Source: Halorussus halobius (GTDB lineage Archaea > Halobacteriota > Halobacteria > Halobacteriales > Haladaptataceae). Taken from it: 64,000 bases of DNA. The stretch is from NCBI RefSeq assembly GCF_004765805.1, contig NZ_ML219773.1:62001-126000 (forward strand), in the 5' to 3' direction. The translations under genes were made by a program, and so were the position numbers. The notes beneath the pieces are model-generated. The model was not told where the DNA came from, ran no database searches, and saw nothing but the letters and a program-made list of their open reading frames with translations. Of the stretch, positions 44,530 to 52,720 are shown one piece after another. Position 1 is the stretch's first letter. The number at the start of each line of letters is the position of its first letter.

Positions 44530-45468
44530 ATGAGTCGCCGCCGGAAACCCGACTGGCTGAAGATGCAGCCACCGTCGGGCCAGGAGTTCACGGGCATCAA
44601 GCAGACGCTCCGGGACCACGACCTCCACACGGTCTGCGAGGAGGCCAACTGCCCGAATCTCGGGGAGTGCTGGAGCGGGAAGAACTCCGAGTCGGGCGGC
44701 ACCGCGACGTTCATGCTGATGGGCGACCAGTGCACCCGCAACTGCGGCTTTTGCGACGTCGACACCGGCGGCGGCCAGCCCCTCGACCCCGACGAGCCGG
44801 CGAACGTCGCCAGCGCCGTCGCCGAAATCGGGCTCGACTACGTCGTCCTCACCTCCGTCGACCGCGACGACCTCGACGGGCAGGGCGCGGCCCACTTCGC
44901 CGAGACCATCCGGGAGATAAAGCGGCGCGACGACTCCATCCTCGTGGAGGTGCTGATTCCGGACTTTCAGGGCGAAGAAGAACTGGTCCGCGAGATTATC
45001 GACGCCGAACCGGACGTCATCGCGCACAACGTCGAGACGGTCGAGCGCCTCCAGCGACCCGTCCGGGACCCCCGCGCGGGCTACGAGCAGAGCCTCGCCG
45101 TCCTCGAACAGGTCGACCGCGAGTCCGACGTCTACACCAAGACCTCCATCATGCTCGGCGTCGGCGAATACGACCACGAGGTGTACCAGACGCTGAGCGA
45201 CCTCCGCGAGATAGACGTCGACGTCGTCACGCTCGGCCAGTACCTCCAGCCCTCGCGGACTCACCTCGACGTCTCCTCGTACGTCCATCCCGCGAAGTTC
45301 GACACGTGGCGGCGCGTCGCCGAGGACGAACTCGGCTTCCTCTACTGCGCCAGCGGCCCGATGGTCCGGTCGTCGTACAAGGCCGGCGAACTGTTCGTCG
45401 ACGCCGTCCTCCGGGACGGGAAGTCTGTCGAGCAGGCGAGGCGCGAGGCCCGGACGGCGTCGGTCTGA
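44530..45468 (+). CDS. lipA: Lipoyl synthase
   Basis: A 312-residue radical SAM enzyme inserting two sulfurs into protein-bound octanoyl groups. Both iron-sulfur clusters are readable: the auxiliary set CEEANCPNLGEC (Cys36, 41, 47) and the radical SAM set CTRNCGFC (Cys68, 72, 75). The C-terminal RSSYKAGE serine ligand is present. It precedes the dehydrogenase complex whose E2 carries the lipoyl domain, so it probably lipoylates that subunit. A partner octanoyl- or lipoate-transferase is not seen in the window. Confidence 0.96.
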   Translation: MSRRRKPDWLKMQPPSGQEFTGIKQTLRDHDLHTVCEEANCPNLGECWSGKNSESGGTATFMLMGDQCTRNCGFCDVDTGGGQPLDPDEPANVASAVAEIGLDYVVLTSVDRDDLDGQGAAHFAETIREIKRRDDSILVEVLIPDFQGEEELVREIIDAEPDVIAHNVETVERLQRPVRDPRAGYEQSLAVLEQVDRESDVYTKTSIMLGVGEYDHEVYQTLSDLREIDVDVVTLGQYLQPSRTHLDVSSYVHPAKFDTWRRVAEDELGFLYCASGPMVRSSYKAGELFVDAVLRDGKSVEQARREARTASV

Positions 45469-45824
45469 GCGCGCGGGACCCGCACGCGGAGGAGGCGTGC
45501 GAGGCGGCCGCCGCGGACTGACCGACTCGGACTCCGTGGTCCCGCGGTCGGGCTCGCGGGGCGCGAACCGGATGCGTACTGTTACCACGTACCTTCTGGT
45601 TCCCGCAATACTTGCTGTTCGTCCACTCACCCCCGTCGAAATTCCACTACTCTGGAACGAACCCCGGTCTCCCCCGGAAAAAGTTTAGAAATGCGTATTT
45701 ACTCGGGTGAAAGTGGGTCTTTCGACGGCTATTGCCGGGTAGAATCGTATCTATTGAATGTTGGTTACGAAAACCCTATAACGCGCGCGGGTGACTTACT
45801 CGATATGTCAGGACGGGTTCGACC
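45469..45824 (+). promoter_or_regulatory. Upstream region of the dehydrogenase operon
   Basis: A 356-bp gene-free stretch that becomes AT-rich after 45600. The best promoter is ACCCTATAACG at about 45773-45782: its spacing puts transcription start near 45803-45806, just before the E1 alpha start at 45825. A second TATA-like GCGTATTTACTCGG lies at about 45695-45708. Confidence 0.45.
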
Positions 45825-45828
45825 GTGA
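45805..45828 (+). other. Seven-codon upstream reading frame
   Basis: An ATG at 45805 opens MSGRVRP and stops at TGA 45826-45828, which overlaps the GTG start of E1 alpha as GTGA. The ATG coincides with the transcription start predicted from the TATA box, so it would be translated from a leaderless mRNA and could deliver ribosomes to the GTG. Confidence 0.35.
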
Positions 45829-46934
45829 GCATCGTACACCGCGATCCCGAGGACCGGGTACGGGTCCTCGACGAGGACGGACAGGTAGTAGAGGGCGCGG
45901 ACGTCCCCGACATCTCCGAAGAGGAGATGCTGGACATGTACCGCGAGATGAAGCTGGTGCGCCACTTCGACGAGCGCGCGGTCTCGCTCAACCGGCAGGG
46001 TCGGATGGGCACGTACCCGCCGCTGTCGGGCCAGGAGGCCGCCCAGATCGGAAGCGCACACGCGCTCGCCGAGGACGACTGGCTGTTCCCCAGCTACCGC
46101 GAGCACGGCGCGGCGCTGGTGCGGGGCCTCTCGCTGGAGCAGACGCTGCTGTACTGGATGGGCCACGAGGACGGCAATGCCGTCCCCGGCGAGACCAACG
46201 TGTTCACCGTCGCGGTGCCGATCGCGACCCAGATTCCCCACGCCACGGGGGCGGCGTGGGCCTCGCGCCTGCAGGGCGAGGAGAAGGCGTTCCTCTGTTA
46301 CTTCGGCGACGGCGCGACCAGCGAGGGCGACTTCCACGAGGGGCTGAACTTCGCCGGCGTGTTCGACGCGCCCGCCGTCTTCTTCTGTAACAACAATCAG
46401 TGGGCCATCTCGGTCCCGCGGGAGCGCCAGACGGCCGCCGACACCCTCGCCCAGAAGGCCACCGCCTACGGCTTCGAGGGCGTGCAGGTCGACGGGATGG
46501 ACCCGCTCGCGGTGTACAAGGTGACCCAGGACGCGGTCGAGAAGGCCAAGGACCCCGAGGAAGACGAGCTCCGGCCCACGCTCATCGAGGCGGTCCAGTA
46601 CCGCTTCGGCGCCCACACCACGGCCGACGACCCGTCGGTCTACCGTGGCGAGGAGGAGGTCGAGGAGTGGAAGCGAAAAGACCCCATCCCGCGACTGGAG
46701 TCGTTCCTGCGCGACCGGGACGTCCTCGACGACGAGACGGTCGCCGAGATCGAGGACGAGGTCGAAGAGACGGTCGCGGACGCCATCGACGCCGCCGAGG
46801 CGGTCGCGCGTCCCGACCCCGAGGAGATGTTCGCGCACGTCTACGCCGACGCGCCCGAGCGACTCCGCGAGCAGCACGACTGGTTCGAGCGCATCCGTGA
46901 CGAACACGGCGACGACGCACTACTGGAGGACTGA
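45825..46934 (+). CDS. pdhA: 2-oxoacid (pyruvate) dehydrogenase E1 component, alpha subunit
   Basis: A 369-residue thiamin-diphosphate-binding subunit. The family start [19 protein letters not shown] follows a GTG. The ThDP motif runs from [22 protein letters not shown] to [13 protein letters not shown], and the active-site and regulatory loop from FRFGAHTT-like [12 protein letters not shown]. With E1 beta it decarboxylates a 2-oxoacid and transfers the acyl group to E2. Haloarchaeal complexes of this type have uncertain natural substrates (pyruvate or branched-chain 2-oxoacids). It is the first gene of the pdhABC unit. Confidence 0.93.
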   Translation: MSIVHRDPEDRVRVLDEDGQVVEGADVPDISEEEMLDMYREMKLVRHFDERAVSLNRQGRMGTYPPLSGQEAAQIGSAHALAEDDWLFPSYREHGAALVRGLSLEQTLLYWMGHEDGNAVPGETNVFTVAVPIATQIPHATGAAWASRLQGEEKAFLCYFGDGATSEGDFHEGLNFAGVFDAPAVFFCNNNQWAISVPRERQTAADTLAQKATAYGFEGVQVDGMDPLAVYKVTQDAVEKAKDPEEDELRPTLIEAVQYRFGAHTTADDPSVYRGEEEVEEWKRKDPIPRLESFLRDRDVLDDETVAEIEDEVEETVADAIDAAEAVARPDPEEMFAHVYADAPERLREQHDWFERIRDEHGDDALLED

Positions 46935-46937
46935 CAG

Positions 46938-47939
46938 ATGAGCCAAGCAACCCAAGACCAAGAGACCGAGAACCTCACGCTGGTACAGGCGGTCCGGGAC
47001 GGCCTGTACACCGAGATGCAACGGGACGACGACGTGCTCGTGATGGGCGAGGACGTCGGCAAGAACGGCGGCGTGTTCCGCGCCACCGAGGGCCTCTACG
47101 AGGAGTTCGGCGGGGACCGAGTCGTCGACACGCCGCTGGCCGAGTCGGGCATCATCGGCACCGCCATCGGGATGGCGGCATACGGGCTCAAGCCCGTGCC
47201 CGAGATACAGTTCCTCGGGTTCATCTACCCCGGCTTCGACCAGATCGTGAGCCACGCCGCGCGCCTGCGCACCCGGAGTCGCGGCCGGTTCACCTGCCCG
47301 ATGGTCATCCGCGCGCCCTACGGCGGCGGCATCCGCGCGCCCGAACACCACTCCGAGTCGACCGAGGCCTTCTTCGCCCACCAGCCGGGCCTGAAGGTCG
47401 TCATCCCCAGCACGCCCTACGACACCAAGGGGCTGCTCACGTCGGCCATCCGCGACCCCGACCCGGTGATGTTCCTCGAACCCAAACTCATCTACCGGGC
47501 GTTCCGTGGCGACGTGCCGACCGACTCCTACGAGGTGCCCATCGGCGAGGCCGCAGTCCGCCGCGAGGGCAGCGACATCTCGGTGTTCACGTGGGGCGCG
47601 ATGACCCGACCGACCCTCGAAGCCGCCGAGCAACTGGAGGGCGAAATCGACGTGGAGGTCGTCGACCTCCGGACCGTCTCGCCGCTCGACGAGGAGACCA
47701 TCGTGGAGTCGTTCAAGAAGACCGGCCGCGCGGCCGTCGTCCACGAGGCCCCCAAGTCCGGCGGCCTCGCGGGCGAGATCGCCGCCACGATTCAGGAGGA
47801 GGCGCTGCTGTATCAGGAGGCACCGGTCGAGCGCATCACCGGCTTCGACACGCCGTTCCCGCTGTACGCGCTCGAAGACTACTACCTGCCCGAGCCCGCC
47901 CGCATCACGGAGGGCATCCGGGACGCAGTGGGCTTCTAA
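46938..47939 (+). CDS. pdhB: 2-oxoacid (pyruvate) dehydrogenase E1 component, beta subunit
   Basis: A 333-residue transketolase-fold subunit. It shows VLVMGEDVGKNGGVFRATEG, VVDTPLAESGIIGTAIGMA, EIQFLGFIYPGFDQI, the PYGGGIRAPEHHSES loop and a C-terminal VVDLRTVSPLDEETI. With the alpha subunit it forms the alpha2-beta2 E1. It starts three bases after the alpha stop and ends one base before the E2 start, so the three are co-translated. Confidence 0.94.
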   Translation: MSQATQDQETENLTLVQAVRDGLYTEMQRDDDVLVMGEDVGKNGGVFRATEGLYEEFGGDRVVDTPLAESGIIGTAIGMAAYGLKPVPEIQFLGFIYPGFDQIVSHAARLRTRSRGRFTCPMVIRAPYGGGIRAPEHHSESTEAFFAHQPGLKVVIPSTPYDTKGLLTSAIRDPDPVMFLEPKLIYRAFRGDVPTDSYEVPIGEAAVRREGSDISVFTWGAMTRPTLEAAEQLEGEIDVEVVDLRTVSPLDEETIVESFKKTGRAAVVHEAPKSGGLAGEIAATIQEEALLYQEAPVERITGFDTPFPLYALEDYYLPEPARITEGIRDAVGF

Positions 47940-47940
47940 C

Positions 47941-49509
47941 ATGGTCCGAGAGTTCAAACTCCCCGACGTGGGCGAGGGCATCAACGAGGGCGAAATCGTC
48001 AACTGGCTGGTCGAGGAGGGCGACGCGGTCACCGAGGACCAGCCGGTCGCGGAGGTCGAGACCGACAAGGCCATCGTGGAGGTGCCCTCGCCGGTCGACG
48101 GCACGGTGCGCGAAATCATCCCCGACGAGGGCGAGATGGTGAAAGTCGGCTCGGTCATCATCACCTTCGACGTGGAGGGCGAACCCGTCGAGGACCAGAC
48201 CGAGGGCGAAGCCGAACGTGCGGGCGAGTCGGCCGCCGAGAGCGGCGCGGACGCCGAGGCGGCGGCGTCCGGAGCCGAGGCCCCCGATGCCGGCGGCCCT
48301 GAGGAGGTCTCGACCGGCGAGGGCCGGGTGTTCGCCGCGCCGAGCGCGCGCCGACTCGCCCGCGAACTCGGCGTCGATATCGCCACCGTGGAGGGGTCGG
48401 GACCCAGCGGTCGCGTGACCGAACGGGACGTGCGAGCCGCCTCCGAGGACGGCGGCACGACCGACGACGAATCGAGCGACGAGGACGAAGAGTCCGCGTC
48501 GGGCGGCACGGGCGGGCCGGATTCGAGTTCGGGCGACGACTCGTCGCCGGACGCGGTCGCGGGCGGTTCGGTGGCGGAGTCGGTAGGCAGCGGCTCGACC
48601 CCCGAGTCGGCCGACCGCGAGCGCACGCTGGCCGCGCCCGCGACCCGCCGCCTCGCCGACGAGCAGGGCGTCGACATAAACGCCGTCCCGGAGGTCGAAC
48701 GGCGCGACGGCGAGGCGTTCGTCACCGAGCAAGCGGTGACCCAGTACGCCGACGCCCAACGGCAGGCCCAGCAGGCCCAGGCCGAGACGGCCGCTGGGGA
48801 GTCGGCGGGCGAGCGCGTCGAGCGCATCCAATACAAGGGCGTCCGCAAGACCATCGGCGAGGCGATGTCGAACTCCAAGTTCACGGCACCGCACGTCACC
48901 CACCACGATACGGCGGTGGTCGAGGACCTCGTCGACACGCGCGAACGGCTCAAGCCCGAGGCCGACGACCGGGGCATCAACCTGACCTACATGCCGTTCG
49001 TGATGAAGGCGGTCGTGGCCGCGCTCAAACAGCACCCCAAGCTGAACGCCGAACTCGACGAGGAGGCCGGCGAGATTCTGCGCAAGAACTACTACAACGT
49101 CGGCGTGGCGGCCGCGACCGACGCCGGACTCATGGTGCCGGTCGTCGACGCCGTCGACGAGAAAGGCCTGCTCCAGATTTCGAGCGAGGTCAACGAAGTG
49201 GTCCAGAAGGCCCGCGACCGCTCCATCTCCCGCGAGGAGTTGCAGGGCTCGACGTTCACCGTGACCAACTTCGGCGCGGTCGGCGGCGAGTACGCCACGC
49301 CCATCCTCAACTACCCCGAGGTGGGGATTCTGGGCATCGGCGAACTGAAACAGCGCCCGGTCGTGGAAGACGGCGAGGTCGTGGCGAAACACACCCTGCC
49401 CATCTCGCTGTCCATCGACCACCGCATCGTGGACGGCGCGGACGCCGCGCGGTTCGCCAACACGTTCATCGAGTACGTGGAGAATCCGGAACTGCTCCTG
49501 CTGGAGTAG
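47941..49509 (+). CDS. pdhC: Dihydrolipoamide acyltransferase (E2) with two E1/E3-binding-like domains
   Basis: A 522-residue E2. The lipoyl domain (1-78) carries the lipoylated lysine Lys43 in VETDKAIVEVP. A peripheral subunit-binding domain follows at about 130-166 (AAPSARRLARELGVDIATVEG, then PSGRVTERDV). After an acidic linker (172-225) comes a second, degenerate one at about 229-268 (LAAPATRRLADEQGVDINAV) lacking the usual GRI/GRV segment. The catalytic domain ends in DHRIVDG, with His494 and Asp498. The last 13 codons are duplicated 910 bp downstream, beyond a toxin-antitoxin-like pair. Confidence 0.94.
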   Translation: MVREFKLPDVGEGINEGEIVNWLVEEGDAVTEDQPVAEVETDKAIVEVPSPVDGTVREIIPDEGEMVKVGSVIITFDVEGEPVEDQTEGEAERAGESAAESGADAEAAASGAEAPDAGGPEEVSTGEGRVFAAPSARRLARELGVDIATVEGSGPSGRVTERDVRAASEDGGTTDDESSDEDEESASGGTGGPDSSSGDDSSPDAVAGGSVAESVGSGSTPESADRERTLAAPATRRLADEQGVDINAVPEVERRDGEAFVTEQAVTQYADAQRQAQQAQAETAAGESAGERVERIQYKGVRKTIGEAMSNSKFTAPHVTHHDTAVVEDLVDTRERLKPEADDRGINLTYMPFVMKAVVAALKQHPKLNAELDEEAGEILRKNYYNVGVAAATDAGLMVPVVDAVDEKGLLQISSEVNEVVQKARDRSISREELQGSTFTVTNFGAVGGEYATPILNYPEVGILGIGELKQRPVVEDGEVVAKHTLPISLSIDHRIVDGADAARFANTFIEYVENPELLLLE

Positions 49510-49513
49510 TTCC
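49469..49513 (+). repeat. Left copy of a 45-bp perfect direct repeat (pdhC 3' end)
   Basis: This segment holds the last codons, stop and four following bases of the E2 gene. An identical 45-bp copy lies at 50379-50423. Sequence on either side of the copies differs, so the identity is sharply bounded. Confidence 0.95.
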
Positions 49514-49616
49514 ATCGTCCGAAGTCGTTCCGGAACCCCGTCTCTGACGTTCGCCGTCGGTGATTTTTGATTCGCCCGTACATTCATAAGTTAGAACGCC
49601 CAAGATTCGCGTAGCG

Positions 49617-49847
49617 ATGGCTTCGGACCGCAGAACTGCCGACGCTGAAAGCTCTACCGAACTCGCCGAAACCATCGGACTCTACGCGCTCGGCGAGATT
49701 AGCCTCGGAAAGGCGGCCGAGCGCGCCGGCGTGTCCCGCTGGGAGATGCGGGACGTGCTTCGGGACGCCGGCGTCGAGGTCCGACTCGGGCCGCAGAGCG
49801 AGGCGGAGCTAGAGGACGAGATCGACGCCGCGCTGAATCTCGAATGA
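49617..49847 (+). CDS. UPF0175 family antitoxin-like protein
   Basis: A 76-residue protein with a helix-turn-helix-like core LYALGEISLGKAAERAGVSRWEMRDVL, the hallmark of the UPF0175 family. Members are found before PIN or DUF3368 toxin-like genes, as here. The acidic C terminus (EAELEDEIDAALNLE) may bind the partner. A TATA-like TTCATAAGTT lies about 30 bp before the ATG, and the stop overlaps the next gene's start by ATGA. It lies inside the interval bounded by the 45-bp repeats. Confidence 0.88.
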   Translation: MASDRRTADAESSTELAETIGLYALGEISLGKAAERAGVSRWEMRDVLRDAGVEVRLGPQSEAELEDEIDAALNLE

Positions 49848-50365
49848 ATCGGGCGAAGCCGCTAGTTCTAGATGCCACGGTTCTGAGCAACTTCGCCAGT
49901 TCCGAATCGATTTCGTGGCTCACTTCGTCGTTTTCCGGCCTCGAAACCGCACCCAGCGTCGAGCGCGAACTCCGAACCGGCGTCGAAGCGGGCTACCCGT
50001 TTTTGGAAGCTGCGGTTCGCGCTATCGATGACGAGACGATATCGGTGTCCGGGTCGACGGGTGAGGTCGCAGCTTCGCCCGAAATCCACCCCGTCTTGCA
50101 ACGGCTGGACCGCGGGGAGGCGGAGGCGCTCGTGATTACGGAGCGGACTGATGGGACGCTCGTGACTGACGACATGGCTGCTCGGGAACTCGCCGACGTG
50201 CGCGACGTTCCGGTCACCGGGTCTATCGGACTACTCGTCAGTGGCGTTCACCGCGACCTGCTCTCGGTAGAGACGGCCGACGAGTGGCTCGACGTGTGGC
50301 GGGAGGTGCGGGACTACTACGCCCCCGTCGATAGCGTCACTGCAGTTCTCCCGCCCGACTCGTAA
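49844..50365 (+). CDS. DUF3368/PIN-like toxin
   Basis: A 173-residue PIN-fold protein of the DUF3368 group. Acidic residues expected for metal binding are seen in LVLDATVLSNFAS (Asp9), LDRGEAEALVI and LVTDDMAARELA, and the family's VTGSIGLLV strand is present. Its role as an RNase toxin is inferred from family pairing with UPF0175 proteins. Composition is less GC-rich than the flanking dehydrogenase genes. It starts within the antitoxin's last codon and ends 13 bp before the right 45-bp repeat. Confidence 0.85.
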   Translation: MNRAKPLVLDATVLSNFASSESISWLTSSFSGLETAPSVERELRTGVEAGYPFLEAAVRAIDDETISVSGSTGEVAASPEIHPVLQRLDRGEAEALVITERTDGTLVTDDMAARELADVRDVPVTGSIGLLVSGVHRDLLSVETADEWLDVWREVRDYYAPVDSVTAVLPPDS

Positions 50366-50378
50366 CGGGACGGCGTGG

Positions 50379-50423
50379 TCGAGTACGTGGAGAATCCGGA
50401 ACTGCTCCTGCTGGAGTAGTTCC
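50379..50423 (+). repeat. Right copy of the 45-bp perfect direct repeat
   Basis: The copy is identical to 49469-49513 and still encodes the E2 C-terminal EYVENPELLLLE and its stop codon, with no gene body in front of it. It marks the right edge of the inserted or duplicated segment. Confidence 0.95.
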
Positions 50424-50491
50424 GGCGACTCGTCCCGTCCCGACTCGCTTTTCGCTTCGATTTCGTCGGTCGCCCGCGCCACTGATAAACT

Positions 50492-50499
50492 CATATAAC
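50492..50499 (+). promoter_or_regulatory. TATA box of the threonine deaminase gene
   Basis: CATATAAC is centred about 26 bp before the ATG at 50521, so the transcript is probably leaderless. It gives ilvA its own promoter, independent of the dehydrogenase operon. Confidence 0.65.
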
Positions 50500-50520
50500 G
50501 CTCCTCGCGTAGGCGCAACC

Positions 50521-51765
50521 ATGGCCGAAGTGACCCTCGACGACGTCGAGGCCGCGCGCGAGCGGTTCGACGAGGCGGTGGTCCAGCGGACCGGCGTCGA
50601 CCGGAGCCGGTCGCTGAGCGGGATGACCGGCGCGGACGTCCGCCTCAAGATGGAACACCTCCAGCGCACCGGGTCGTTCAAGACCCGGGGCGCGTACAAC
50701 AAGCTCCAGCAGGTGGCCGACCGCGGCGACAGCGGGGACGACCCCGAACGCGGCGGGGTCGAGCGCGTCGTCGCCGCGAGCGCGGGCAACCACGCCCAGG
50801 GCGTCGCGCTCGCCGCGACCGAGACCGGCATCGACTCGACCATCGTGATGCCCGAGAACGCACCGCAGGCGAAGGTCGAAGCCACCCGCGAGTACGGCGC
50901 GGACGTGGAACTGCGCGGCGAGGACTTCCGGGCCGCGATGGAGTACGCCCAGTCGCTGACCGAGGCTGCGGACACGGAGTTCGTTCACGCCTACGACGAC
51001 CCCGCAATCGTGGCGGGACAGGGAACCATCGGCGTCGAAATCCACGAGCAGGTGCCCGACCTCGACACGGTGGTCGTCCCCATCGGCGGCGGCGGGCTAA
51101 TCGGCGGAATCAGCGCCGCGCTGGCCGAACTCGACCCCGAGGTCCGCGTGGTGGGCGTGCAGGCCGAGCAGGCCGCCACGGTGCCCGAGAGCCTCGACAA
51201 GGGCATCCCCGCGACCGTGGACTCGCCGACCACCATCGCCGACGGCATCGCCACGGGGAGCATCTCCCGACTCACGCTCGACCTCATCGAGGCCCACGTC
51301 GACGAGGTGGTGACCGTCTCGGACGACGACATCGCTCGCGCGGAACTCCTCCTGCTCGAACGCGCCAAGCAGCTCGTCGAGGCGGCGGGCGCGTCGTCGG
51401 TCGCGGCGCTGCTCTCGAACGAGCTGGACGTGGCCGGCGAGACGGTCGTGCCCGTCCTCTCGGGCGGCAACATCGACATTTCGATGCTCCAGACCGTCCT
51501 CACGCAGGCGCTGACCGAGCGCAGCCAGCTCATGCGACTTCGGGTCCGCATCGAGGACGAACCGGGCGAGATGACCAAGCTCTCGGGCATCATCGCCGAC
51601 GGGGACGCCAACATCCGGACCGTGCGCCACGACCGCGCGGTCGACGACCTGCGCGTGGGGGAAGCCTACCTCGTCTTCCAGGTGGTCACGAACGGCAGCG
51701 GGCACGCCGAGGCCATCATCGACGAGGTTCGGGACGCGGGCTACGAGGTCGAGCGCGTGGCGTGA
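50521..51765 (+). CDS. ilvA: Threonine ammonia-lyase with ACT domain
   Basis: A 414-residue PLP enzyme deaminating threonine to 2-oxobutyrate, the first step towards isoleucine. The Schiff-base lysine is in GSFKTRGAYNKL. ASAGNHAQGVAL and the glycine loop IGGGGLIGG hold the cofactor phosphate. SGGNIDISML is near the end of the catalytic domain. A C-terminal ACT domain (from about residue 335, LRVRIEDEPGEMTKLSGIIAD) suggests amino-acid feedback. Its product, 2-oxobutyrate, is a possible substrate for the neighbouring 2-oxoacid dehydrogenase; this link is inference. Confidence 0.95.
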   Translation: MAEVTLDDVEAARERFDEAVVQRTGVDRSRSLSGMTGADVRLKMEHLQRTGSFKTRGAYNKLQQVADRGDSGDDPERGGVERVVAASAGNHAQGVALAATETGIDSTIVMPENAPQAKVEATREYGADVELRGEDFRAAMEYAQSLTEAADTEFVHAYDDPAIVAGQGTIGVEIHEQVPDLDTVVVPIGGGGLIGGISAALAELDPEVRVVGVQAEQAATVPESLDKGIPATVDSPTTIADGIATGSISRLTLDLIEAHVDEVVTVSDDDIARAELLLLERAKQLVEAAGASSVAALLSNELDVAGETVVPVLSGGNIDISMLQTVLTQALTERSQLMRLRVRIEDEPGEMTKLSGIIADGDANIRTVRHDRAVDDLRVGEAYLVFQVVTNGSGHAEAIIDEVRDAGYEVERVA

Positions 51766-51957
51766 GCCACACCCCCGAGACCGGCGGTTACGCTCGCGTC
51801 ACCTGCTTGCGTCGGCATCACCTGCCCGCGTCCCCGTCACCGGGTGACCCGGGCGTCCGCGAGTACTTATCCGATTTCGGTGCCACGAGTCGAACGTGAG
51901 CGGCGCGGGTCGGCGCTCGACCGAGCGCGCATCCACAGCCCACCGCTCGTGATACTC

Positions 51958-52614
51958 ATGGTGAACGACAAAGCAGCCTTCGCCGACGAGGTATCGTACG
52001 ACGAATCGCTCGACGACCAGCCGACCGACGAACAGCTCGACGAGACGGTCGCCAACCTCGAAGACCGAGGGTTCGAGGTCGTGGTCGTCGACGACGCCGA
52101 GGACGCGCTCGCGCAACTCCAGTCCCGGATTCCCGACGGTGCGTCCGTGATGAACGGCCACTCCACGACCCTGGAGGAGATCGGGTTCGACGACTACCTC
52201 TCGGAGGGCGACCACGACTGGGAGAACCTCCACGCCGAGATATTCGGCATCGACGACGACGCCGAGCGCGCCACCGCCCGCCGCGAGGCCCAGACCGCCG
52301 ACTACTTCCTCGGCGGCGTCAACGCCGTCGCCGAGTCGGGCGAACTCGTCGCGGCCGACGCCTCGGGGAGCCGAATCGGCGCGTACCCCTTCGCGGCCGA
52401 GAACCTCTTGCTCGTCACCGGGACGAACAAGATAGTCGACGACCTCGACGCCGCGCTCGACCGCGTGGAGAACGTGGCCTACCCCCTCGAAGACGCCCGG
52501 GCACAGGAGGTCTACGGCGCGGGCAGCGTCGTCGCCAAGCAGCTCATCTACCGCTACGAGAACACCGAGGGCCGCACGACCGTCGTCCTGATTCGGGGCG
52601 AGTTCGGCTACTGA
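51958..52614 (+). CDS. LUD-domain (LutC-like) protein
   Basis: A 218-residue protein of the LUD superfamily found in lactate-utilisation proteins. The domain appears as FEVVVVDDAEDALAQL, GASVMNGHSTTLEEIG, a TADYFLGGVNAVAESGEL strand and LLLVTGTNKIVDDLDAAL. Unlike LutB it has no iron-sulfur cysteines. The ATG at 51958 gives MVNDKAAFADEVSYDE; an upstream frame start is not family-like. A TATA-like TACTTATCCG is ~90 bp upstream. It stands alone between ilvA and the E3 gene, and its role is unknown. Confidence 0.82.
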   Translation: MVNDKAAFADEVSYDESLDDQPTDEQLDETVANLEDRGFEVVVVDDAEDALAQLQSRIPDGASVMNGHSTTLEEIGFDDYLSEGDHDWENLHAEIFGIDDDAERATARREAQTADYFLGGVNAVAESGELVAADASGSRIGAYPFAAENLLLVTGTNKIVDDLDAALDRVENVAYPLEDARAQEVYGAGSVVAKQLIYRYENTEGRTTVVLIRGEFGY

Positions 52615-52720
52615 TCGGGCCGGGCTCCCGACCGTCACCGCGTCTCGGTAGTCGGTACCGCGACCGTCTCGCCGCAAAATCCACCTGATTTTTCACTCTG
52701 TCCGCCGACGTTCCGAACAC

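Noticed and set aside
44211-44765. Possible gene in the 500-bp stretch before lipA
   Set aside because: The frames are serine/arginine-rich, run into lipA antisense and have no start context.
45765-46907. A 380-codon minus-strand frame opposite pdhA
   Set aside because: It is an antisense shadow; pdhA has intact ThDP motifs and operon context.
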